Notes under the pieces: model-generated
The model's input: the letters and a program-made list of their open reading frames with translations, nothing else
What the model was told of the DNA's origin: nothing
The model's database searches: none
Shown here: positions 34,401 to 40,387 of the stretch, one piece after another
Layout of the letters: each line of letters opens with the position of its first letter
Position numbering within the stretch: the first letter of the stretch is position 1
Assembly: GCA_002395805.1 (NCBI GenBank)
Contig: DGVB01000006.1
Coordinates: forward strand, 1-42,304
Length of the DNA: 42,304 bases
Direction of reading: 5' to 3'
From: Bacteroidales bacterium UBA4295
GTDB taxonomy: Bacteria; Bacteroidota; Bacteroidia; Bacteroidales; Paludibacteraceae
Made by a program: the position numbers and the translations under genes

Positions 34401-34805
34401 GGTTTGGTCTGTATTGTATGCTCGAATGAAATAACTCGGGCAACCTTTCAGTTCGCAGTCTTTCACCGTAACATTGTAAGGACTGCTTCCGGGAACCATA
34501 CGAATCGCTTCGCCGGTGCTTTCCAATTGTACACCTTGAAGGGTAAAATCGGCTTTAATCTCAAATCGGCTGGTGAGGCTGATAATAGGATGTGTACCTT
34601 CTGCCGCTTTGATGGTAAGAGCAACAGTCGGTTTGACGGAAGATTCGGTGTATGTCCCGTCTGTCAAAATCAAGATGTCACCAGCAGTAGCCGCATTTAC
34701 TGCAGACTTGAGTGTTTCGCTTCCGGGTGCAACATCAATAGTCGTTGCACTCAATGTGATTGCGCATAAAACAGCGCAACAGAAAGAAATAAAACGTCTA
34801 TTCAT
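31413..34805 (-). CDS. Secreted beta-helix and calcineurin-like metallophosphatase fusion
   Basis: A 1130-residue protein with a signal peptide (residues 1-20). Residues 25-320 are a right-handed parallel beta-helix of the pectate-lyase/chondroitinase-B kind (repeated strands, ends with DGSNLGDPRW). Residues 345-430 are an FN3-like domain as in purple acid phosphatases. Residues 436-660 are a metallophosphoesterase with D443-x-H445, GD471-472, GNHE 505-508 and HH 595-596. The last motif reads SGDDHSFEH, with D635 where most relatives have the first His of GHxH. Residues about 700-1090 hold further beta-sandwich modules, and the C-terminal tail YIHHAAGTYSVLGQHV matches two other secreted proteins here. 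The substrate is unknown, and a phosphorylated polysaccharide is possible. Confidence 0.8.
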   Translation of the reverse strand: MNRRFISFCCAVLCAITLSATTIDVAPGSETLKSAVNAATAGDILILTDGTYTESSVKPTVALTIKAAEGTHPIISLTSRFEIKADFTLQGVQLESTGEAIRMVPGSSPYNVTVKDCELKGCPSYFIRAYNTDQTNPYVNYLTVDNCMFLMGSDAANTARGIAATKTPNQLGNLIVRNSTFDGGANGTGRIIYLHSGDENAVIPLQGVCEVDHCTFYNTTDTRGVYLANIGGSHVTNCIFMNANEVAGGVSFALYGSESHIENCLTWLAPVKLSTGATQTNCVNRNPYFVDPANGNFQLAANSSAVAAATDGSNLGDPRWGVSTEPYNNDNDPYDPYKKPYSMAPTTHSVKVLWQMSEEAEPTEALVYYGTDSTNLNMQIATSDGWVVADEGYVHVVTLPNLQPNTRYYFTVGKNANRRYPKISWTKTAPEQGTAYRIFSISDIHGNARNNWSNMQDFICNLNCDIALMNGDFVSSKGDDRNWNNYYFTPGAQFLSQVPCMSSPGNHETGDPFTYRWSSFYDYFHQFSHEGAPEGDTIDPRGESYFHFVYGNADVIILNINGDPSSPEFLPGSKQYKWADSILNVCDRPWILICHHVGVHTTGYHGQWADEPRQMGTLFEKYAAQGKHIISLSGDDHSFEHLYKDGVHYVRPGCGRDANYAQQKQLKDFKYSMFYKQVSCFSTFDMAADASHIYLTAYDSVGNPFYNYDFLLNGEVINPAVNFTVPAQEVSVEDSILLRWFTFDPVGDATVSFYYSQTDNATSVEGMTPIVTGLDNKAEKYMWHTRNINPKGKYYIYAVITSGGKSYMGNRPAVVNLLEDVTPPPAPSELTGRINSGQYRLYWLNPTYLIHLDNLLTDFSNGQDKMTNEGEDGATMALSVSEGALKCDYNISKAWATASADYVFDETVDMSQTPILSFRLKGNGTSTALRIVCKNMSAGHEDWWYTEKITLAKNTWEDITLDLRTLQSFDWYSNTDEKNRLEGIVRISFGVSTGSAVNGTFYLDDLHLSGDIYPAPDYAQTVIVRKDNAFPTSPADGVEIYRGTAETCDDASAVVGQVYYYGAFAADDLNNWSAPETGAQWISENVIDNTGIDNIEGTSDAQKFLLNGHLYIHHAAGTYSVLGQHVEENK

Positions 34806-34828
34806 GGTAATAATTTATTGGGTTTTAT

Positions 34829-34860
34829 AGCAACAGCCCAATTTTAGTCGGGCTACTGCT
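34829..34860 (-). promoter_or_regulatory. Intercistronic RNA hairpin before the metallophosphatase gene
   Basis: On the minus-strand transcript an 11-bp stem (AGCAGTAGCCC with GGGCTGTTGCT, two G-U pairs) closes a 10-nt loop. It lies 24 nt after the small Gly-rich gene's stop and 23 nt before the next ATG. It is not followed by a U-run, so it looks like a processing or stability element rather than a terminator. Confidence 0.55.
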
Positions 34861-34883
34861 GAAGTTATACATGATGTTTCGAA

Positions 34884-35024
34884 TTACATCGGATCAATAG
34901 TTCCACCACCGGTACCTCCTCCGCCGCCATACTCGAAAGGACCTTGTACGGAAGCGATACAAATGTTATTAGCATTATAGACTATTTGGCACTCAGTGTT
35001 AGGTTGAATATAGAACTTTTTCAT
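34884..35024 (-). CDS. Small Gly-rich peptide (46 aa) between two secreted beta-helix proteins
   Basis: A frame from ATG at 35024-35022 to TAA at 34886-34884 encodes 46 residues. The N-terminus is MKKFYIQPNTE. Two cysteines follow at 12 and 22. The C-terminal third is EYGGGGGTGGGTIDPM. It has no hydrophobic signal segment. Bacteroidales genomes contain many short proteins that begin MKKxYIxP and end Gly-rich or polar, with unknown function. This looks like one of them. Gaps are 43 bp from the upstream gene and 78 bp to the downstream gene on the same strand, so it is likely co-transcribed. It could be a secreted or ribosomally made peptide, but no maturation enzyme is adjacent. Confidence 0.6.
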   Translation of the reverse strand: MKKFYIQPNTECQIVYNANNICIASVQGPFEYGGGGGTGGGTIDPM

Positions 35025-35067
35025 ACTACTTGACTTTTAAAGGTTAGACAAAATTGTTCGATGTCAT

Positions 35068-37989
35068 TTATTTAACTCGAGCGCCTAGGGTGTTATAACG
35101 AATACCATCACGAACGATAATTAGCTGGCCATTCTCAACCACTTTGATTGTATCAATTGGCTTCTGATTGACTAGTTCAATGGCTGTCACTACTTGCTCG
35201 TTCTGTACGATACGTGCATGGCGGATCATATGTGATCCACCGGGCACATCATGTACAACGAACCAAGCCCGCATACCTTTGATAGGAGTCGTTTGCTCCG
35301 GGAAGTAGAGAGTATTATTCGGTCCTAAGAAAAGGATGTCAGGATTAGCTTCCAATTCGGTTTTAATGAATGTACCTACGAGATTTGCATTTGTTTTGGT
35401 AGTAGCAGCCGGAGTCTCTTTTACGATACTTACGCCTTCGAAATTCGGGTTAACCACATCTGCGGACGGTTTGATGAATACAGGTGTGCCCTGATAAATA
35501 CTGGTCTCTGATTTCAATTCTACATTCAAGATATCTCCTTCAACAGTAGCTTCTTTCAACGTGTAGATCTCTACATCCGAACCAAAGGCTGTTTTACACA
35601 ACGATGAAGAGATAGCGAATGGCGCACAGAAGGTATTATACATACCAGCTGTGAGAGTACGGATGAATTGTACATTTACAGGCGCGCCATCTTTATAATC
35701 AATCCATGCAGAGTTGTCGGTAGCGTTTTCATCTATAGTAACAGCTGCCGGAGCGACATACGGAGTGAAAGTAATGCCGTGGAGGATAGCTACTGAATAT
35801 TGCACATTATTTGTTAGTTTGAGAGTGTAATCACCAGCAGCAGGAATGATAAGATGATTTGTAAAATCAAAATCTGTTTTATTCCATTTGGTTCCAGCAT
35901 CTTCTACAGCACTACCTTTTAGTGTATTACCTTCATATAATTCCAAAGTGTATTCATGTCCTCCTTTCTCTCCGGTTGCATGGATAGTAACTACCATTTC
36001 CCCTGCTTCGGTCGCATGGATATTCCATTCTGCGTATTCATCTAGTTGACTAACGTTAGCTTTATACTCAATATCTCCATTTTCTTGGTGAATCATCTTT
36101 GTTGATTTCCCAGTTTCGGCTTTAATGAGAGCATCTGCAGCCAGAATCAATCCAGGAGCATTAGCCACAGCTCCACCTTCATAAGATGCTACAATGTTGA
36201 CTATGCGACCATGAGAGTAATTAACGGTATCTTCTATCATGAGTACATAATTGCCAATAGTGAGATCTACCAATTCGGTAGCGATCTTTCTTTCTCCGGA
36301 ATCGTTATTCTCACCATACCAAGTCCCTAATGTAGAAGTCTCAGTGCTGTTCTTCAAGGTAATTCGGTAGTTCTGACTATTATCACTGTTTACATTTGCA
36401 GTAAATTTGTATTTACCTGCTTTAACTACACTGATATTCCATTTACCATACTGATCGCGGACATAACCTGCATGACTATCATCTGTAAAGCGAAGTTCCC
36501 CTGCTTCATTGACATATGCTCTTTCGCTCTTCAGAGCATCAATTGCTCTCAAAGTATCAGGTATAGTTATTGTTTTACCTCCTGCGTAAGTAGCCTCAAC
36601 TTTAATCAATTTACTTTCTGCCCAATCGTAATTATTATACACCTTAATGATATACGTATTACCGGCTATCAAGTTTACTGCGCCAGTACTAATCGTGCAT
36701 TCATTAGGCAGGCCAGTTTCCGCTTTTGACTTCAGAATTTCTGTCTCAGTACTATTAAGTACATCAATTTGTAATTTCTGACTGCCCGTAGATCCTGTAC
36801 GCTTTGCATAGGCTGTAAAATCATATAAACCATCTTCCTCTACACTTACGTTCCATTTAGCCCACTCTATGATTGTTTTACTTTCAGTCTTCAAGAAAAT
36901 AGAGTCAGGTGTTCCTTGAATTATACTTGCTTTTTCACTTAAAAGCGCGTCAAACGGAACTAATGTTGCCGGAATTGTGACAGGTGTCAATGCCGGAGCT
37001 CGACGCGGATCACCAAGATTGCTACCGTCCAATCCTACGCCGCGAGCCGGGGAAGAAGCATAAAGGGAGAAGTCTCCATTTGCAGCATCCTTGAAAAGTG
37101 GATTAGCTTTCACACAATCCGTTACAGTTGCTGTCGTATAGTGACCGTAAGGCTGCCAGTTATCATAATTAAAGGTTAGACAATTCTTTACATTACTGCC
37201 TGTCGGAAGATTTGATGTGCACATATTTGCTGAAGTAGAACGAGCGAAGATACAATTGGAAACAAGGACATCAGATATTGCGTCAACGGTAACAACACCA
37301 TAACTTAGGCTCATTGGCATCACATCATAAAAAGTACAATGGTCAACTAGTACGCTACCGGTAGTAGCTTTTACGTAAATAGGAGCAGCATAATACTCGG
37401 TGGTGTTGCCGCTAACATTTGCGAATGTGGAATTTGTGATACTTAGACTTACAAGACTTGCATTTTCTACAAATACGATACTTTTCTCAAAGCCATGGAA
37501 GTAACAGTTATCTATATCTATTACATCCAATTTCCTTGATGAAGTAGAATGAATAAGTGCCTTATTAAGAGACCAATCATATAACTCGCAATTTTTAAGA
37601 ACTACACTTTGGTTGGCATTATTATCCGATGGTACAAAAAGTTCGCTGGATTCTAATGTGCTGCAATCAAACTTAACACCTCTAAACTCAGCTTTACCAA
37701 TTTGATTCACATCACCGGCTTTTACACGAACAGAGAATTGCGGTTTGATAATAACTTCTGCTCCTTCCGCTGCGCGTACTATAACTTCCTTGTCATCAAA
37801 TGCAATCCAGTTTCCGGTTTCTACATACGTACCGGCAGCCATTTCAACGATGTCTCCCGTGCTTGCAGCAGCGATAGCCTGACGGAGATTGTTGGAAGAA
37901 TGAGGTGATGTCGGTGTGATGTTAATCACGGCTGCATTAGTGATTAATGATAGCACTAATGCGGGGATAAGGAGGAAAAGTTTTTTCAT
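35068..37989 (-). CDS. Large secreted beta-helix protein with three CBM6-like modules
   Basis: A 973-residue protein. The start is placed at MKKLFLLIPALVLSLITNAA (ATG at 37989), a clear signal peptide, rather than ten residues upstream. Residues about 22-330 form a right-handed beta-helix similar to that of the neighbouring metallophosphatase (LRQAIAAASTGDIVEMAAGTY, ending DGSNLGDPRR). Three repeated modules follow (each with a FDALLSE/IDALKSE/ADALIKAE opening and a W-x-WNVS strand), like CBM6/35 sugar-binding domains. The C-terminal part has the TAGMYNTFCAPFAIS segment common in Bacteroidales secreted proteins and ends with VVENGQLIIVRDGIRYNTLGARV, the shared tail. No catalytic motif was recognised. 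It may bind or cleave an acidic polysaccharide. Confidence 0.78.
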   Translation of the reverse strand: MKKLFLLIPALVLSLITNAAVINITPTSPHSSNNLRQAIAAASTGDIVEMAAGTYVETGNWIAFDDKEVIVRAAEGAEVIIKPQFSVRVKAGDVNQIGKAEFRGVKFDCSTLESSELFVPSDNNANQSVVLKNCELYDWSLNKALIHSTSSRKLDVIDIDNCYFHGFEKSIVFVENASLVSLSITNSTFANVSGNTTEYYAAPIYVKATTGSVLVDHCTFYDVMPMSLSYGVVTVDAISDVLVSNCIFARSTSANMCTSNLPTGSNVKNCLTFNYDNWQPYGHYTTATVTDCVKANPLFKDAANGDFSLYASSPARGVGLDGSNLGDPRRAPALTPVTIPATLVPFDALLSEKASIIQGTPDSIFLKTESKTIIEWAKWNVSVEEDGLYDFTAYAKRTGSTGSQKLQIDVLNSTETEILKSKAETGLPNECTISTGAVNLIAGNTYIIKVYNNYDWAESKLIKVEATYAGGKTITIPDTLRAIDALKSERAYVNEAGELRFTDDSHAGYVRDQYGKWNISVVKAGKYKFTANVNSDNSQNYRITLKNSTETSTLGTWYGENNDSGERKIATELVDLTIGNYVLMIEDTVNYSHGRIVNIVASYEGGAVANAPGLILAADALIKAETGKSTKMIHQENGDIEYKANVSQLDEYAEWNIHATEAGEMVVTIHATGEKGGHEYTLELYEGNTLKGSAVEDAGTKWNKTDFDFTNHLIIPAAGDYTLKLTNNVQYSVAILHGITFTPYVAPAAVTIDENATDNSAWIDYKDGAPVNVQFIRTLTAGMYNTFCAPFAISSSLCKTAFGSDVEIYTLKEATVEGDILNVELKSETSIYQGTPVFIKPSADVVNPNFEGVSIVKETPAATTKTNANLVGTFIKTELEANPDILFLGPNNTLYFPEQTTPIKGMRAWFVVHDVPGGSHMIRHARIVQNEQVVTAIELVNQKPIDTIKVVENGQLIIVRDGIRYNTLGARVK

Positions 37990-38089
37990 AATATGGAATA
38001 TTAAAATGTTAGTATTCAAGGTTGTAATACATGTTTTTTATGGTAGGTTAAGCTATGTGCAGCGGCATTGATGGCCTCAAAATGCGGGG

Positions 38090-38097
38090 CAAAGGTA
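38090..38097 (-). promoter_or_regulatory. Candidate -7 element for the beta-helix operon
   Basis: TACCTTTG on the minus strand matches TAnnTTTG and lies 101 bp before the ATG at 37989. The triplet 20 bp upstream is CCC rather than TTG, so the -33 element is missing and the call is weaker than for the other promoters. Confidence 0.45.
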
Positions 38098-38298
38098 GTA
38101 ATAAATAGTGAACGTGCGGGCACGGAAGGAAATGTTTTATAACATATGAGAAATGTTGATTCTTTCTGTTGTGCATGGTATAGTATTGATAATCATAGCG
38201 TTATACTGTTTCGAGAAGAGGCCTATTTCTGTTTTCGTAACGTTTCGAAGAAATAGAGAAGAATGCGCAATGAATGAAAAGATATAACCCTGTAAATT

Positions 38299-38364
38299 AC
38301 CTACTTATTATATACTAATCACCTACTAATAACATACTAATAACCTACTAATCACCTACTAATG
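38299..38364 (+). repeat. Six-unit 11-bp tandem array (ACCTACTAATM)
   Basis: Units: ACCTACTTATT, ATATACTAATC, ACCTACTAATA, ACATACTAATA, ACCTACTAATC, ACCTACTAATG. The period is near one helical turn, so equal bases face one side of the DNA. It lies between the beta-helix operon promoter and the polypurine tract in the gene-free interval 37990-39050. Confidence 0.8.
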
Positions 38365-38380
38365 AGTGCTAAATTTAGCA

Positions 38381-38700
38381 AAGAGAGTAGCAGAGAGGAG
38401 AAGAAGAAAGGGAAAGAGATGAGAAGAAGGAGAGAGAAAAGGAGGGAGAGAGAGGTGAACAGAGGAAGAAGAAGGAAGAGGAAGGGGAGCAGAAGAAAGG
38501 GAGAAAGGGAGGAGAAGAGAAGGAGAGAGGAAGAAGGGAAAAAGAGGGAGAGAGAAACGAAGGGTAGTGTGGAGGAGAAGAAGGAAGGGGAGCAGAGGAA
38601 AGGGAGAAAGGGGGAGAAGAAAGAAGAAGGAGAAGAGGAAGGAGGGAAAAGGAGGGAGAGAGAAACGAAGAGTAGCGGAGAGGAGGAAGGAGGAGTAGAG
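38381..38700 (+). repeat. 320-bp polypurine tract with ~105-bp internal tandem duplication
   Basis: Only about 15 of 320 bases on this strand are pyrimidines. GAAGGGGAGCAG...GGGAGAAAGGG at 38481 recurs at 38584 (offset 103), and GAGGGAGAGAGAAACGAAG at 38544 recurs at 38652 (offset 108), so the tract contains an imperfect duplication. The sequence could form triplex DNA. Frames through it on both strands are low-complexity (Lys/Arg/Glu or Leu/Ser/Phe) and are not believable genes. Confidence 0.85.
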
Positions 38701-38857
38701 TAGAAATAGAAACGAAAGGGGGTTAGATTCTTTCGAAAGGTTTTGAAAGAAGAAATGAAACATTTAATTCGCTGAAAAATAAAGAGTTAGTGTTGATGAT
38801 TTCGAAAATATGTTTTTAAGCATAAAGCGCGTATGCGTACTTATTATAAAAAGGTTG

Positions 38858-38865
38858 TAATTTTG
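38858..38865 (+). promoter_or_regulatory. Candidate -7 element for the SIS/GatZ genes
   Basis: TAATTTTG matches TAnnTTTG. No TTG lies 20 bp upstream (GCG at 38835-38837), so support is partial. If used, it gives a leader of about 180 nt before the ATG at 39051, unusually long for this window. Confidence 0.5.
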
Positions 38866-38876
38866 CAGCGCAAAAG

Positions 38877-38942
38877 GTTAAGGAAAATTGTAAGTAAACT
38901 TAACGTAGCCCGTTAGGGCGTAACCTCACCGCCAGGGGCGGT
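38877..38942 (+). promoter_or_regulatory. Hairpin-rich 5' leader of the SIS/GatZ transcript
   Basis: Three consecutive perfect stems: GTTAAG/CTTAAC (38877-38882 with 38899-38904), GCCC/GGGC (38908-38911 with 38916-38919, loop GTTA) and ACCGCC/GGCGGT (38928-38933 with 38937-38942, loop AGG). The region is far richer in G+C than its flanks. I cannot match it to a known riboswitch. It may be a cis-regulatory RNA sensing a hexosamine-related ligand, which is only inferred from the downstream genes. Confidence 0.45.
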
Positions 38943-39050
38943 AAACTACCAAGCGTCAGCGATAAACATAAAAAATTCATTTTACTTCTGCAAAGGAGAA
39001 AGGGGAATAAAGAAACAATGCACAATTAACAATTTAAAATCAATATAGTT

Positions 39051-40202
39051 ATGGCAAATTACACATTTGACGAGATTCATCAACAGCCGGCCATGTGGCG
39101 CAAAGAGTACGCAGCGCTGTTGGGAGCAAAAGCTGAGGTAAGTGCATTCATGCACAAGTATCTAACCCCTGATACCGACGTGGTACTGACGGGTGCCGGC
39201 ACATCTGCATTTATCGGAGACGCTTTGCTGCCGGTGATGAGAGGCATGTGGCGCAACGTGCGTTCGGTACCGACGACCGATCTGATCACTCATTCAGAGT
39301 ATCTGCTGGACAAAGAGCGTCCGCTGCTGATGATCAGTTTCGCGCGTTCGGGCAACAGCCCTGAGAGTGTGGGCGCTGTGAATCTGGCGAACAAGCTTTG
39401 CAAGAACGTAGCGCATGTTTACATTACATGTAATAAGAATGGTAAGCTTGCTATGCAAGCAGGCCCCACCCCGACCCTCCCCCGTAGGGAGGGAGAAAGG
39501 CCCGAGAATATCCTTCTTTTGTTGCTGCCGGAGGAGACGGACGACAAGAGTCTGGCAATGACGAGCAGTTTCTCGACGATGCTGCTGACGTGTCTGATGC
39601 TCGGTCATATTGACACGCTGGAGCAGGATGCCGACGAGATAGAGAAGACGGCAAAGAACGCTGAGGCTGTGATCAACGAATACGAGGAGAAGCTGAAAGG
39701 TATCGGCGAGCGTCCGTTCGAGCGCGGTGTGTTCTTAGGCTCGGGTGCGCTGAAAGGAATCGCAGAGGAGTGCCATCTGAAACTGCAGGAGCTGACCGAC
39801 GGCGCCGTAGTATGCAAGTTTGACAGCTTCTTAGGTTTCCGTCACGGTCCGAAGGCAGTGGTGAACGACAAATCGTTGGTTGTTTATCTGATGACCGACA
39901 AAGAGGACGTACAGCGCTACGAGCGCGACCTGGTGAAGCAGGTAGATGCGAACAACAATCCTGTAGCACAGGTGATCGTCATCGCCGGCAAGGAACCGGA
40001 GCTGCCGGGCGTGAAGGCTGATTTGGTAGTGAAGATGCCATTCGGTCCGAAAGAGAACGATTTCTACGGCATCGTACCTTATGTACTGGTAGGCCAACTT
40101 CTTGGATTCTACGCTTCGAAAGCACACGGTCTGAACCCCGATGCACCGAGTGTGAGCGGCAACATCCACCGTGTGGTTGAAGGCGTGACGATTTACGAGT
40201 GA
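39051..40202 (+). CDS. SIS-domain sugar-phosphate isomerase/deaminase (AgaS-like)
   Basis: A 383-residue cytosolic protein with two SIS domains. The first has VLTGAGTSAFIGDAL (45-59) and ISFARSGNSPESVGAV (95-110). The second has FLGSGALKGIAEECHLKLQELTDG and FLGFRHGPKAVV. This matches AgaS proteins, which convert galactosamine-6-phosphate or a similar ketose/aldose phosphate. The partner downstream is GatZ-like, consistent with a galactosamine/tagatose-phosphate branch. Residues 139-150 (PTPTLPRREGER) come from a palindromic DNA element inserted in frame in a loop after VYITCNKNGKLA. Confidence 0.85.
   Translation: MANYTFDEIHQQPAMWRKEYAALLGAKAEVSAFMHKYLTPDTDVVLTGAGTSAFIGDALLPVMRGMWRNVRSVPTTDLITHSEYLLDKERPLLMISFARSGNSPESVGAVNLANKLCKNVAHVYITCNKNGKLAMQAGPTPTLPRREGERPENILLLLLPEETDDKSLAMTSSFSTMLLTCLMLGHIDTLEQDADEIEKTAKNAEAVINEYEEKLKGIGERPFERGVFLGSGALKGIAEECHLKLQELTDGAVVCKFDSFLGFRHGPKAVVNDKSLVVYLMTDKEDVQRYERDLVKQVDANNNPVAQVIVIAGKEPELPGVKADLVVKMPFGPKENDFYGIVPYVLVGQLLGFYASKAHGLNPDAPSVSGNIHRVVEGVTIYE
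39464..39500 (+). repeat. Short palindromic element inserted in frame (copy 2)
   Basis: CCCTCCC (39475-39481), 5-bp loop, GGGAGGG (39487-39493) within a C-rich then G/A-rich context. It encodes T-L-P-R-R-E-G in the same frame as copy 1, in an unrelated enzyme. Confidence 0.75.
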
Positions 40203-40227
40203 TTTATAGAAAAAAACAATAAAAACC

Positions 40228-40350
40228 CCTTTGGTTGATTGTAGAACAGCGTTCTATGCGTACTTTGTTGCTAAAAACTCCTTGTGAGTGAACTCCCAGA
40301 TAGTTTTTATCCCCAAACTCCGCACTCTAACGAGTACAATCATCCAAAGG
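40228..40350 (+). other. 123-bp element closed by a 16-bp inverted repeat (structured RNA or miniature mobile element)
   Basis: CCTTTGGTTGATTGTA (40228-40243) pairs with TACAATCATCCAAAGG (40335-40350) with one mismatch. Inside are GAAC/GTTC (40244-40254), a perfect 8-bp stem TAAAAACT/AGTTTTTA (40272-40279 with 40302-40309), and CTC/GAG (40325-40334). The whole fills the 185-bp gap between the SIS and gatZ-like genes. No open reading frame is inside it, and no TAnnTTTG promoter lies just upstream, so it would be transcribed with its neighbours. No clear target-site duplication flanks it. Confidence 0.65.
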
Positions 40351-40387
40351 AAATAAACACAAAAAACATTTTTAAAAATTACATATT

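Noticed and set aside
38299..38364. CRISPR array
   Set aside because: The repeat unit is 11 bp without spacers, and no cas gene is in the window.
38359..38763. Open frames on both strands through the polypurine tract (113 and 134 codons)
   Set aside because: Composition is dictated by the purine bias (Lys/Arg/Glu one way, Leu/Ser/Phe/Pro the other). No domain, and no plausible start context.
40228..40350. Hammerhead ribozyme, tRNA or known riboswitch
   Set aside because: No CUGAUGA/GAAA core, no cloverleaf and no riboswitch core that I recognise. A 6S-like rod was considered, but the element is too short.
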